Of a DNA stretch of 64,000 nucleotides, positions 26,054 to 40,700 are shown one piece after another. Source of the stretch: Hirudo medicinalis (taxonomy: Eukaryota; Annelida; Clitellata; Hirudinida; Hirudinidae). Location: positions 54,628 to 118,627 of the forward strand of contig MPNW01000241.1 in NCBI GenBank assembly GCA_011800805.1, in the 5' to 3' direction. The notes under the pieces are model-generated. The model was not told the DNA's origin. It saw only the letters and a program-made list of their open reading frames with translations, and searched no databases. The position numbers were made by a program, and so were the translations under genes. The first letter of the stretch is position 1. Each line of letters begins with the position of its first letter.

Positions 26054-29000
26054 ATGTCTGGAGCTCCAATTCTGTTCCTGGTCGTCGGGAAACCTACCGA
26101 GGACAATGAGAAACATCTCATCCTGAGTAGACTTTCACAAGGTTTGTGGCATTTATTTTTATTGACCAAAGAACGGCAAAAGGCTTAAGTGTGATTAAGT
26201 GAGACGCGAGTTTTCAGAAAAATGAGTAGTTGGAGCGATTGAAAACTATCGACATAAGTCATAAATTGAGAAGTGACTTCGGTTTAAGTCAACTTAAGCT
26301 CAGATGTACAGTGAAGTCTACTAAAAACTAAGCTTCTTATTTATGCTTTCAAAATGTATAAAGGGCTGACAGCAACAGTACAATAACTTTATTAAGATTT
26401 CTTGCAAGTTCATGAGTCCCATTTAATAAAATAGCCTTTAGCTTCCATCAATCATTACATATTCATTCTCAAGGCAGTGATTAATGGATATGAATTTACA
26501 TCATATATGATATTACATTCTTCATTTTTGTATGTACATTTTAAGTTGATATTTAAAAAAAATATTTTGATATCTAACTTCAACTATCTGAGTTAACTAG
26601 CTACATGTTTATAAACTAATTTAATCAATTATATTATTAAATTATATCCATGAGATCTACTATAGCTACACAAGAAAGAGATAACTTTCTTAGCTTCTTT
26701 GTAATGAATGAAGGGCTTTAGAGGAAGATGTTTTAAACCTAATTTTTAACGATTAACTTTGCTGAGTCTCTGAATCATTCACAGCTGAAAAATATTCTTC
26801 ACATTGTTTCTGCTGCAGTCGTCTGCTTTCTATCAAACCATCAGCACGAACTGTTAGCAATTCCACATTGCGATATTTTCCAAAATGTAACATTGTAACA
26901 TTAAATTAAAATATGTAACATTGTATATGTATAACATTGCGATATTTTTTTAATTAACGACATTAAATTATGTTAAAGTCGATTGTTCAAGTTAAGAATG
27001 TAGAACTAACATTTATCCAGCAATTTGAAAGGAATGCTTCAATTTTCAAGCAAGCATTTTGATGCTATTTTCTGACAGGCACATTTATGAATTATGTAGA
27101 GCCTAAATTTATTTCTACTTCGATATCCTGTTCTCATTGGAGCGATTGTATCTTAGAACGTTACTAAACAATTTGAAAGGCCCCATCAACATTGAAACAT
27201 GGCTCCACTTTTCCACTAAAATGAACTCTGGCCAGAGATTAATTTGGACCAGCTTTCTTGATGTAGTTGTCTGCAAAGTCCAGATCATAAGCAAACAAAC
27301 TGTGGCCTAACCAAATCTAAATGACATAGAAACAAATTATAAGTACATTCTGGTCTTACTTAAATGCACTATTAATTGTGTGAAATTTACTTCTCTATAA
27401 GTTTGGAACTAATGGGCTGGCTAATGAGCAGGAAGTGGCAAGCATTGAATTGCTCCAACATCACAAAGAATTTTCATTATTCTAATGCATTGTAACTTGA
27501 CTCCTCTTGATTCAAGATCCTGGGTTGAAAGCAAAGAATGAGTTCAGTCAATGCTTTTGAATTGAAGTTAAAATGAATTCCTCTCTTTAGAAATGTTTGG
27601 TGGCTATCTTTTGCTTGACAACTGATTTATTGTTGTGCATTGTCATGCAGATACTGCGTTTTACTTTGAAATAAATTTTCTTCAATTGCTTTTTACTTGA
27701 AAGGGCTAATTTCCTCCAGGAACTACAGTAAAAGTTAATAGATAAGAAATAGTCTTAACAATTACTGTGTGATGTTTTCTAAAAAAATTCTTCTGTGAAT
27801 CATTTGTAATATTTGCTTATTTAAAGAATGCTGCTTAAGCTTAGTAGAATTTTTTGAGCAGATTATGCACGATCAATTTCAAACTTTCATATCCTGCAGT
27901 AATGGTATCATTGGTAATGATTGTGATGCTGCTGAAGAACCTGTTTGTACTTAATCCAGTACTTAATAAGAAGCATTTTGTTTTTAATGTTTTGTTGTTA
28001 AAGAAATGTTTTAGGATCGAGTAATACCAACTGACAAGAAATGTGAATTTTGTGACAACATTTCAACAAAATGAAGGATGTGGAATAAACAGAGGGGTTG
28101 TGTAAGATGTTTAAGTGTCAAAACAACCTTATTTGTTAACTGCTCTGCTTCTATTTCTGATTTGTGAATGCTCATGTACTGTGCTCTATTTATAGCATCT
28201 TATTAGTGCAAATATTATTGCATTAAGTAAGCCTTTAATATTAATTGATTAATTCTCTATAAATAAACTGATTTATTAAAAAATAATTAAAATTGCATGT
28301 TTATATATTCATAAACTCATGAATGAATATAATATAATAAAATTATATGTTATTATAGTAAAATAATAATTATAAAATAATAATGATAAAAATTGTTATT
28401 AACAAATTTGTATTTATTGCTCCGTAAAATGATTAACAATCAGCAGTTATAAAGTCCTGAACAACCACGAGCAAGTACGATCCAATTTTCGTTATCATAA
28501 CCAGTACCGGACTTAGGAGTGGCCTAAGAAAAACATATAATATGATTGGTTAAGTTAATTGTCCCATTAAAAGTTGAGCAACATTGAATGACGTGCTCGT
28601 TTATCCTCCTTTCCTTTAGTTTATGATCTCATATTTAAGCACCCCCCTCGCTATAGTGGAGTTTCCATTGCTATTTATAGCTTCTATTTCCTCGTGGTTG
28701 CGCCAGTTCTTATTTATAGGATGTCTTGTCTGTGTGGATGGATGACTGTTTCACAGCAATTGCGTTGTGGTATTACGTTTACCAAATAACAATAAGTAAG
28801 GTTGATCTTATTTATCTAAATAAATTGTTCTCAAACAAATATGACATTTGTCTTCTTAAGGCTTGTGGTTATTGCATAAAATTTATTTTGATTATTAAAT
28901 GTCGTTTAAACTCTATAATCTGGTGTTATAGTTCTGTCAAGCTCCTATTATCCAGGTGATTTCAATGAACTAATAAGCATTGCTGACTAATCATTCAAGT

Positions 29001-30363
29001 ATTCAGGAGAACTGTTGTGCAAGTATTTGTTAAAGATTGTCACACGGTGGCCTTGTTACTCGTTGAGATTAAGTTGCCTGTGTCAAGATTAGGTAATGTC
29101 TTTATAATGCATTAAAGGAATATTAACGGGACATCACTCTTAATGCCCCATTTTCAAGCAATTATTGACGACTTATGTTGCCTTGAGATCTCACGTATAG
29201 ATGCGTCACTGGTGATGGCACAGATAATGGGGTCGACTGGAAGTTCATCCAATGACGTCGCCTGCTCCGTCGAATTAGTACCTTGACCTAATTTCTCTCG
29301 ACGTCATTCGCCGATCTTTCCAGTCTGGGTCGCAAAATTTTTATAGGTCGAGTACTGCTGCCTTCGTGTGTGCATTTCCCACATATCCGAACTCGAGTGC
29401 CCAGCTGAGAGACTCGTGATGATAATGATCCTCTAGATGGTAGAAGAAGAAATGTGACGAATGAATTCTCGAAGCTTCCAGGCAGATAATGTGTGCAACA
29501 GACGGAAATAGTGAAGATGATGGTGATGAGGGGAGGAGGGGAAAGATGAACACGTTTGACCCACTTAGACCACACATGGAGTGGCGTTCTTAAATGTAGT
29601 TTCCTGCCCTCGTCATCCTGGACGTCCTTATTTGCAAGGCTGATGTTTGCTTTCTGAGACGTGCATGACTACTGTTGGAGAGGTGTTGTTACAGGAAATG
29701 ATTGAACTAAAAGTACAAGCAGTAGTCAACCGGTGCTGCTGTTGATGATAATGATGATGATGATGATGATAATGGTATTAGTTGAGTTAATGCGCCATGT
29801 TTTATTTGTGAGGATTATTAGTCAAATTATGACATGGTTAGCTCATCAGTTTGTGAATGTTGGAACCGAATAGTTAAACTTAAACTTAAACTTAAACTGT
29901 GTGTCGTCACCACCATCATCATCATCACCACCATCAAAATCATAATCGTCATCGTGACTGGTTCGAGTTTGTTTGTGGAAGAATATTTCCTGTGCACATG
30001 GAGAATGAGGGACGGATGTTGATTGCCAATTGGCGGTGAAATTTCGTGAACAGCATAGTTGTTATTACTTATTTATTATTATTATTATTATTATTACTAT
30101 TATTACTATTGTTTACTGTTATTATTTATTATTGTTATTAGTGTTGTTGTTAATCCTAATTATTGGGCAGTAGTAAATGTTATTTCATTGCTACGGTCTT
30201 GTTGAGATTGCCCAACTTTGATGTTGACGATGATCATGACGATGACGATGATGATGATGACGATGGCGGTGATTATTATTTTTAAAATTATTTTTACGTT
30301 GTTTTATGTGTGTTTTTATACTGGGAATATGAAAACATGTCTTGCATTCTTCGTCTCACGGCG

Positions 30364-30395
<32 letters not shown>

Positions 30396-31749
30396 GAGAA
30401 TTTGTGAGGACACTATTTTATCGCTTTGACAACGTTGAGTTGTTCGATTGACTGTTCAAGATGTCGGAAGCACTGCTTATTTCGAAACATTTACTGAGTC
30501 ATCTTAAGTTGAATTAAGAATTAGCCTAAGTTAAAATTAGAATTACAATTTTCTGCGTTATTAATAATAATAACAATAATAATGATATTAATAATAATAA
30601 TAATAATAATAATATTCATTAAATTCATCATTTTATATAGAATAACATTTGCTTACGATAACACGTAATACTGAAGGATGGGATGGAGTGACTGGTTTTT
30701 ATGCTTGTGATTCGACATTGAAACGATGTGAAAATGGTGCAGACCACCTCTGTTTGTCTGTACAACCTGCCTTCACACTATTCTCAGTGTTATCTTGGAA
30801 GACCTTGAAGGAGATGGTAATGATGTTTCTAACTGTAAATATAGACAATTATGAATAATTATGCCAATACAATGAAGATAATTACAGCTGGGTGATGATA
30901 GTGATGAACCTAGCAAGTATTCTTTCTCTTGTACTGTTCAGTCCCTATTATCACCTTAATCGTTATGCTGCTCGATCCTGTTGCTCTTGTCGTAGTGTTA
31001 GCAGGAGCTTGTTGTTGCTGCAGTTGTTGATGTGCACGTGTGGTTGTTGTGTGGTTGTTGTATCTGAGTATTCGCGCTTAGCGATTTGTTGTGGCCAGTT
31101 GAAATTTAAGCGTCGGTCGTTGAACGACTTGTGACGGAGTAAGGTGGCCATTTTGCTTCCAAGCGTGCTTTGCTGTCGCTTCAAGTCAATTATCTCAGTC
31201 GTGAGCTGCTGCCGTTAAAATTAGAACATTTATTTTCGCTTCAAGCAGCTGCTAATAATGTGATGTGATGATGATGATGATTATGGCGATGATTGTAACA
31301 TTGGTGGTTGTGATGATCATCAGTGAATAGCGTATGGAAAGCTAGCTCCGTAGCAGTCCCAAGCGAGAGATATCGTCATCTTTCTCCTCCTCCTCCTCCT
31401 CCTCCTCCTTCTCCTCCTCCTCCTCATCATCATCATCATCATCATCATCGTCGTCATCATCATCATCAGCAGCAGCATCATCACCGTTGTCTTGCCATCC
31501 CAGACCAATGACTCATCCATGAACCCGCTTCATTCAAGCCTCCATCACTCCAGTCACAACACGATGGTTTTATCAACTTCCTCTGCTGGGTGTTGAATCT
31601 GCAGCTTCGCCGTTGAGGATACGAATTTCGTGTTGCTTCTCATTTGTCAGTTGTCGTCATCAACATCATCACCATCACAATCATAATGGCTTTAAGGCCA
31701 CAAAATGTCACATGATTCAGAAATACAATTCAATGGAAATTAGTTTTTC

Positions 31750-31781
<32 letters not shown>

Positions 31782-34700
31782 TCTTATGATTAATAATACT
31801 AACTATTACGCACCAATAATATAGATGTTCCAACCATCCCTTCTCCAATCCATTGCTCCGACAGCAGAATGCTCGTTGCTTTTGCAGCCTCCATGAATTC
31901 CAAGTATTCGGAGAGATGATGAGGGAGGGAGGGATGTTTGTTTAGCATGTCTTCAATACTTCCATCAGTCTTACTCGTTATCTTCGATTTTTGTGCTTAA
32001 ATCTCTTTTTCAATAAATTCCCTGCATGCTGATAAGAGATGTGATGATGATGATGATGATGATGGTGGTGGTGATGATGGTGATAGTGATTGTGGTGATG
32101 ATGGTAATGCAGTTGATTATTATCTGGAACTTAATATTACTGCTCTAAAAGGTTGATATCTGATCAAGTTTTTCTTTTATCATAAGCGTCCTTGTCAAGA
32201 GATTTGATAAGTAGTTTTTAAATACGCCAGTCAAATAACTCAATACAGGCGTTTACTAACGACGTTCCTGACGAATTAAGCTTTCAAAGTGCGAATTTAT
32301 TTTTAAAACGTTTCTTGTTCTTTTGGCTTCAAATTTGAGTGCAAATGTCAAATTCAACACGAGTTATTTTGTTCTACACTGGTGAGGTGTGCTGTTGGGG
32401 TTTGTTGAAGGACTGAAAAAGTATGATGTGAACGTTATGATGATGATGATTATTATTATTATTATTATTATTATTACTACCACTAATACTACTACTACTA
32501 TTGTTGTTGTTGTTTATGTTACTGATGCTAGTTCTTGCTGTGTCCTTGTAGCTTAAGTCCTGGGGATGGTCTGAAGACTGGTCCTATGTGAAGATTAGGA
32601 AGAGTATGAAAGCATTAACTAATTATTATTGTTGAGTCTTTGTATGGATAAACCAACTTCATAAAACAGAACAGAAACTTTATTGGCAACCAAGAAACTT
32701 CGAAACCGAAACAGACTGAAATATATCGCTAATATCTCCGAAGTACGTAATCGCCTGCAATATCGTCAAACCCGCAATCCTTCTCGAACTCTAACTTCCC
32801 CCCTCGCGGACTGTTCCCCCAGTCCTTTATACTCGAATATGGCGTCACAACAATTATTATTGTTGTTATTATTATTATTATTATTATTTATTATTATTAC
32901 TGAAGTTACTGGATTATTATTCTGGAGGGTGACGATGGATGTCCTTGGGAAGGATGTTTGACGTCTCTTAATATTACGTCACCACTGCTCTTATTCTTAT
33001 TATTGTTGTTGTTGTTATTATTATTATTAGTATTGTTGTTATAGTTATTGTTACAGCCTGTGAGTCTCTGATTCACAATGCAGAATGCAGCTTGGAATGC
33101 ATAATGCAGCAATAACTTAATGCATGGCAGCAAGAAGATTTAACGAACGCTCTTCTGCCGTGATAACATGTCTCCAGCAGCTTTGAGCGGCAAAGATCAA
33201 CAACACATTCATGTATTTGACATTATGCCATATTTTTATTACTCAACTGCTTCGTAGACAACACTGAAGTCCTTGTTGCATGTTAAATAACCATTTTATG
33301 GTGGTTAATTGTTGTAATTGATAATTATGAATATCCAATACTAAGTCGTCTTAATTTCTGATACAACTTCAAACAATGAATATGCAAATGTTGGTGCTCG
33401 TTGTGCTCAGGATGCCAATATGCGTTCGTCCTTTGGGAGTTTTGGACAATTTTGCATGAAAATGTTTGCACAATACTCATGGAATATTCGATAAACCTTC
33501 TCATTAGTAAATTACACAAACTGATTTTTAACTTAAAATCAGTTGAAATAATTAATAAAAATTATATTTGGAAGTAAATTCAATTTATAATTTAATTGAA
33601 TTTCTTTTCATAAAATTTGTAATCAATTGAATCAGCATAAAAGTACTTATTCACATCTCACAATGCATCTCCAACTTGATTAAAACAACCCATTTGTGAG
33701 CCATCTGCCTGTCATTTCATTCAATTATCGTAAATTTCTCCTTAAGTTGGGCGCATGAGGCTCTAATTATGTAACAAGTTTATCGTAGAATTGAATTGAA
33801 AGTTGATTATTCTTTCCATCAACATCAGATGTTTAAATGTATTTTGTTGAACTTGTCATTTGATAGAATGATCCTCACAATACATGTCGCAATCTGTCTG
33901 ATTTAAGGGTTGAAGGATCGCCATGATTTATGATAAACTCACATTCGTCATCCCTTTCAAGTTCTCAGCTCATTCTAAGTCCTCTTCATTGTTATAATTT
34001 CTCAGTTTTATTCCTCACCTCATTGGTCGGTTGGATAATTTTTATTTTCTATTTTTATAAAAATCCGATAAAAATTGTTTTTAAAAATTGAATGGAAACG
34101 TTTTAATGGCACGTCAAATACCTTTTTGTCAATTAAAGTGATTCTGCTTCGCATGCACTCCTTCGATGGGCAACAACTATTTGTGTATTAATTCTTATTA
34201 ATATAATTATTTAGATGATTAACAAATGAGAGAATAATAGCTAATAATAGCACATTCCAGTCAATTTTTTTGGGTGTTGCAGTTAAATTGACTTAGAATT
34301 TTTGAACACTCATTCTTTGAAACTGAATCTTTTGTTGTTTTTAATTGAATGAATCCCTTTAATTTTGACAACATTTCCACATTTAGAAGCCAACTTGGAA
34401 AACAACCTTCCACATCATGAGTGCAATGTTCGATATTATTTTTCAAGGTTTTTTTAAGGGTAGCAGCACACTTTCCTGGTTGCTACATTCACGACGCTGT
34501 TGCGTAGATATGTACATGTATGTGTTGCATATTTGAGCAGGATTACGAAGCTTGCTTGCTACACTCATCTGGAGAATCGGTGAATATTTGTTCGCGCGAG
34601 AGTGATTGTTTTGAGATGGAAATGACGAACACCTCGTCACAGTTAATCATCCATCGATCCACTCACTCATTCCAAGTGAACAACAGCTCACGTGAGTTGG

Positions 34701-37700
34701 CTTCCAGTGTCGAAAACAAAGCCAACAAGTCAACAAAGACCACTTATACAACTTATTACTGCGCACATTGCTGTCTCATCTCTAAGCACATTTTTTCTTT
34801 TGTGATGAATTCAAAGCCAACAAAGCATGTCTTACTATTTGTGAGTGCTTACTTGTAAACGTCATCGTTGATGGACAACTCGTATGTGTCATCTATGAAT
34901 TGTTTCGGTGACTGACATGTGAGAGCCAGAGTTATACTCTACTCTGAAGTCCTCAGAGTCACAACAGAGCTATTCGAGAGCATGATATGTTGGCTTCTAA
35001 GAAATGGAGGAACGGTTTAGAATAATTACTGATAATTCTGTTCGGTCCTTCAGAACAACTTTCTCTGGTTTTATGACTCATCATTTGTTATTGAAGACGA
35101 TTTGAAAAACCGACAGTAATATTTCAACATTATATTTGTTACATAATAAGTACTCGTTTGTCAACTTCACGGTCACAAAAGTATACTGATATTGGATATT
35201 GACATTGGATGACTTGCATAACTTCACTCGTTCACTGTTTTCATGAACGTCAAATTAATGGGAGCATTGAGGTGAATGTCATGTAATTTGTTGACAAAAC
35301 AAATCCTGATTCGAGTCTCAATTAATTGATTCGAATTTCTCTCCAGTGAGTGTTTCGAGCGGGAAATTAGTGCTTCCAACTTCTTCAAGGCGATTCATCT
35401 TCTCTCCTCACTTCTACAATTCTCTCTTTCTTATCAATCTTCCCGCTCAGCAGTTCCTGAAGGATTTGTTAATTTTTTTCTTCTGCAACAGGAGTTGTTT
35501 GCGATGTTGTTACTTCCTTGAATATCCCCAGCAGTAATTTTTTTTTGCTCTCACGGATGAAGGAGGTCTACTTGGTTTCTGAGCTGCATTCCTGCTATCG
35601 ATCTGTCGATGAATGTTACAACCGGGTTCAGGTCTTGCATCCTGCTCTGCAAATGTAATTCTAATTTAGTCCCTGCCTAATGTCAATAATGGTAATTGTA
35701 TTTTAATTGTAATGCTCCCCATTTCAGAGTTTCTTTCATTTCATTCAAGTTAATTATTACGGACCCTCCTGCGCTTAGTTGCTGTTTTTAGTTGCTTTGT
35801 AATTCCATTTTATAGGATATCATTTAAGAAGGAAGTATTCAAGAATTGTGTGTGGATTTTTGAAATTTGAACTCTCGCAGTTTACTTAGCAAAAATTTTG
35901 TAAATATTTGTGAAAATATTTATTTATTCATGACTTTTTATTCATGGAAGAATTTGAAAATGTATTGCCATTATCGTTATTATATTCCTTACCATGGAAT
36001 TTCTACCAATATGGTTGGTTAATTTCCAACCGTAGTCTTTGTGTTTATCATCATCAGCATCATCAGCATCAGCATCATCATCATCATCATCAAAGGTATC
36101 TAGGGAGCATTTTTAAAATGTGGATTAATTAAAAGTATTTCAGTGCAGGGTAGTTTTTAAGTTTTTAATTTTTTAAGTTTAAACGAGAGGAGGAAGCTAA
36201 TTGGTTGAAAGTCCCTGAGCATTGAGGAGGTGACCTGGTGGATCGTAGTTATTATCAACGTAAAGATGGCATGAAATCCTCTTCTTTAATTAGGACCGAG
36301 TCCGTAAATATTCCTTTAAAAGCTGCTGTTGGATGAATTATTTTTAGAGAAAAGAGAATCATATTTTGGAACCAAAATGTCATGAGGTTCAGGTCTTGAG
36401 TTTTGAGCAGCAGTTGTTAAAATTAGATTATTTCTGCTCCTCTTGTTTAGAACAGTTGTGCCTCTTTGAAATGTAATTGATTCTCTTATTCATCCATCTC
36501 CCAATGACTGAGTGAGATTACATAAATATTCTGAAACTAAGAAATACTTTCATCCTGTCTGACCATCCAGTTGTGCAACATCAACAAATACCAAATCAAT
36601 TCAGGATTGAATAGCACTCATGTTTGTTTTAAATAAGAAGATTTTTAAGTGGGAAAGTTGAGATTAGGATTTTAGCCATTCCCATTAAAATGGAATTGTA
36701 ATGATAAATAAGATATATTTAGATAAATATTCAATTAGTCTGCTGTTTGATGGGTGCTGCTGTCATAACCATTTTTGCAATTCAATTTTGCCATTCTGCT
36801 GTGAGAAATGAAAACATATTATGAATATTTGTTGAAGAATATAATGTTCCCCATAATTCCTTATCTTCAAAGAAGCATTTCTCAGCAGCTCATCACTTGA
36901 GTGCTTTCCAATCTCCAATTTTGCATTCCAAGAAAACTTCTCCCAGCTTGACAACCTCTTGCAATTTGATGCTGAAAAATTTTTTCAACTTTTTTTCAGA
37001 GTTGAAAACATGGAACGAACATCTGTCGGGATGCGAACTCGATGTCGAACTAGAAGGTCTTATCCAATCGGACACCAAAGTACTCGGAGGTGAGAATTCT
37101 TGCTTTACTTCCTGCTACTTTTATTATTGTTTCTCACTAGTTGTTTATGGCTTCAGAAAGATTTCTTAGATTTTATTGTGTGTTAATGGTTTTTTGTGCT
37201 GAAACCGACAGATTTATGGTCCTGAAACAGTTGCTTCACAGCGCATTTGTTGGCCTTTCTTGACCAAATGTTGTCCTGTTTACCTGAAGAAATTGTTTTT
37301 ATTTTTGTCTGGGCACAAATTGGTAACAATAAAAAGTAGTAAACTAGGATTATTTTTGAACTCTTTGTACTAAACTTCTGCAAATCCATATTTGCAAGTC
37401 AATTATAGAATATTATTTTTAAAATATTATAATCCTGCCATAATTAAGCTGCCATCATATGTTTGTGTCTTTCACTTTCAGGTCAAAAGGAGTTGGTGCT
37501 AAAAAGCGACAAACTCTCCTTGGTTGTTCTCTACAACCCAACTCTTGCTGGTCTCAAGCACTTTTCCAAGCAGTATCTTGCAGTTAAGAGCTGCTACAGG
37601 CAGCTCATCTACTCTGGTCCGGCCCTGAGTGAATGCGGAAGCTGGCTGCTTCAGGACGGGGTTCTCCAGTTTGGAGATCTTGCTCGCATCCTCAAGGACT

Positions 37701-40700
37701 TGGAAATGCCTGATTTCGAACCTTTCTACGTTAACTCGTTTGGAGTGGGAAAATGGACCCAAGATAACATCGAGAAGTTGACTAGTTTCTGCATCAAATT
37801 GAACCCCGAGGTTAACGAAAGTTCCGCAGATGCTGGAAACAAGAAGTTGTTTGAAGTCCTCTCCGGCTTTTTCGAGGAGAAAGCCTTCGTCCCCGATCGT
37901 TTTGACGAGAAGGAAAAATTCAGCGTTTCTTGCTTTCGATCGCCGAACCAAAATTGCAGTCTCGTCAGGATCGGTGATTTCAAAATGTTTATCAATGCGG
38001 ATTCAACCAAGCTTCCTCTTGATATTTATAATGGCTCTGATCTGATTCTTCTGACTGCATCTGATGTGAGGTCCATCAAATGGCTTCAGACATCTTTTGA
38101 AAGTAATGACAAGTTCCACTTTGGCATGCTGTATTCTAATGCCATCAGTTCGGCGTCTCAGAAGGCGTCTGATGAAACTGAACCAGCAGAGAAAGGATTG
38201 CTTCTTAATGTTTCTGATGCCTTGAAAATGTTGACAAGAAGCCTCAACAATGCCAATATTCCTGTCCAAAGTTGTTTCTCATTCAACAACCTCCAACCTA
38301 CCACCATCTACCATAAGGCTGGCTTTGGAACTCTCCAGCTCTATCCTCTCACTCCAAGTGCTGACAGCAAGGAAGTCAAAGAATTGCAAAAAAGTCAGAA
38401 CAATGAGAACATAATTTCTGGTTTTCCATCTTCCAGCTGTGTTCTGCTGTGGCAGCCCTTCAACAAGAAACAGGCACCGATTCGACTGTTCTTCAGTGGT
38501 TTTGTTCCTCAGCAGTCTTTGTTTGAGGGACTTGTCAAAATGAAAAATGTTCAGTGTTTCTCCACCTGGGATGGCCTTAGTCCTATTGAGAGCATGAACA
38601 AACTAAACAAACTGAAATCAAAGATTGTTCCTGAGAAAACTGCTACTGGATTAGCCAATGGTAATGCTCAAAAGTTGAAGGACTCTGCCAGAGCTTCTGC
38701 CACCAAACAAAAGGCAACCGACTCCTCCAGTGCGACCAGTCATTCGGCACATGGTGATGGTGTTGTTACCTCTACGAAGGTCCAATCCAAGCCTAAAACC
38801 ACCACCACCAAAAGTGAAGCTCCCTCGGTGGCAAAGCAAGAGAAAGTAGAAAGGAGCAAGCTTGCCAATACCAGTGTTCTAAGTACACCTGGAAAAACAG
38901 AGCCCGCGAAGCAACCCGTGAAGACGAGGCACTCCATGGGTCCTCTGCCTCCCAAGACTGCTTTAAAAGCTACCAAGGAAGTGACAACTAAACCCCCAAC
39001 TGCTTCAACAACTGCCAAACCCTCAACAGCCGCAACCAATGCTACTGTCAAACAGGCTCTTCAGAGCAAACCTCCTGCTCCTAAATCAGCCAAAGAGATT
39101 AAGCCTCCTGTCAGAGCTGCAGCCACAAACAAAACCAAACCTCCAAAGTCTGCTGCAACTCAGCCAAAGAAGGAAACAAGCCCTGAGAAAGCAAAACTGG
39201 AGGCTAGTCCAAAATTGGAAAAGAAAGGAAAGCCACAGAAAGCTGGAGAGAAGAAGGATGCCGAGAAAATTGAAAAGAAAGTGAAGAAAGAGGAAAAGCT
39301 CGACCCGAGAGCGATCGAGGCCGGCATGATCGAAGACCACGTCACAAATAAAGAGGTTGTGAACCTGGTTTCCCCCATGAAAGAAAACTCTCCTGATGAA
39401 CTAAAGGAAGAACAACTTCTTGACACAAAGCTTGAAGTTTCAGCTCTCACCTCTTCATCAGAAGATAAATCTGATCAGCTGATTTCATCCAAGGAACAAG
39501 AAGAACTAGAAGTCGTTGCACCCTCAGATACAGAGGACAAGGAAAGAGTCGTGGACTTAGAAGGTGAATACCTTGACACCAAGGAGGAGGTCATTACTTC
39601 ACTCCATGACAGCAAGGTGCAAAGTTCAACATGTGTGGATGATGAACAACCAGTTGGATGCACAGAAGAAGTTCCAATGGATGACTTGGATGAAGATAGT
39701 CTTGGAAATGAGGCTGAGAAGGACCATTTGGAATTTGAGACAGAGGGGGTTATTGAGTCGAGGGCTGCTGAAGAGGAGGAGGAGGAGGAAGAAGAAGAGG
39801 AAGAGGTAGACGACACCCGACCGGCGGCAGAGCAAGACCGCAGAACCATTCCAGAGCCTGCTAGGCATGTTGTTGATGAAATGGTCAGGAGTGGGATTTC
39901 TTTGGCTGAATCTGCTGGCACAGAGTCAGCACCCAATGAGAATTTGTACTCACAAGATCTGGATGAGGAATCCCCAGTGGAAGATGAAGATGCTGATGTT
40001 TGCCCAATGGAGAAGACTCTGCTGCATTCGAAAGTCCTTGAAGAAGAACTTCAGATTGGAAGCAAGTCAGAGTTGGTTTCACCACTGGAACACAAGTCAA
40101 GTGAGGCCGAAGGTGGAGAGGAATGCATTGAGAAGGATGTTATCGAAGAATGCATTGAGAAGGATGTTATCGAAGAATGCATTGAGAAGGATGTTATCGA
40201 AGAATGCATTGAGAAGGATGTTATCGAAGAATGCATTGAGAAGGATGTTATCGAGGAATTGGAGAAGACCATTGAACCGAAGGAAGCTGATGTTTTGAAA
40301 GATGAAATGCACGAAGATCTAGTAGAAGAAATTCAAGATGAGGTGATCAAGTGTGAAGTTGTTTCTTTGGTCGAAGGAGAGGAACAGGATGCTGCAGATG
40401 CACCACTGGCTGAGAACAGCAAAACTGAATCTGAGCATGTCATCGAAAGGCAAAACTTGCCAAAAGATGACGATGACGATGATCACCAAGTTAGGATTGG
40501 GGAATCCTTAGCAGAAGATGAAATCTCAGAAGTCTCAGTCGAGGAAGATGATCAAGTGGTGGTTGCCGAGGAGCAGGTCGAGAGCACTGAACCTGTGGAA
40601 GAGGAGCCTCTTTCCTTGGGAGAGGATTTGTTGCATGGAGAAGTTGAAACTAAGCTCAACGAAGAAGAAAGCACTGAGGTCGAACAAGTTGTTGAGAAGA

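Larger units (their letters stand above)
26142..36999 (+). other. First intron of MAP1, 10.9 kb, microsatellite-rich
   Basis: Opens with GGTTTGTG after the exon and closes with a pyrimidine tract ending TTTTTTCAG. I see no nested gene on either strand: the open frames are short or made of microsatellite. Repeats include ATG/GAT runs at 29744-29773 and 32041-32064, CAA units at 30372-30393, TAA runs at 30587-30613 and 31750-31781, ATT runs at 32449-32476 and 32853-32900, and CAT/CAG at 36046-36092. Confidence 0.8.

Noticed and set aside
31323..31511. Open frame with poly-Pro/poly-His and, on the other strand, poly-Met/poly-Arg
   Set aside because: It is a translation of the TCC/TCA microsatellite, inside the MAP1 intron, with no other coding character.
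34520..34858. 112-codon open frame in the MAP1 intron
   Set aside because: No recognised motif, biased composition and no clear splice partners.
40121..40255. Direct repeats that might suggest a CRISPR array
   Set aside because: The units are adjacent with no spacers, encode an in-frame peptide and lie in an animal gene.
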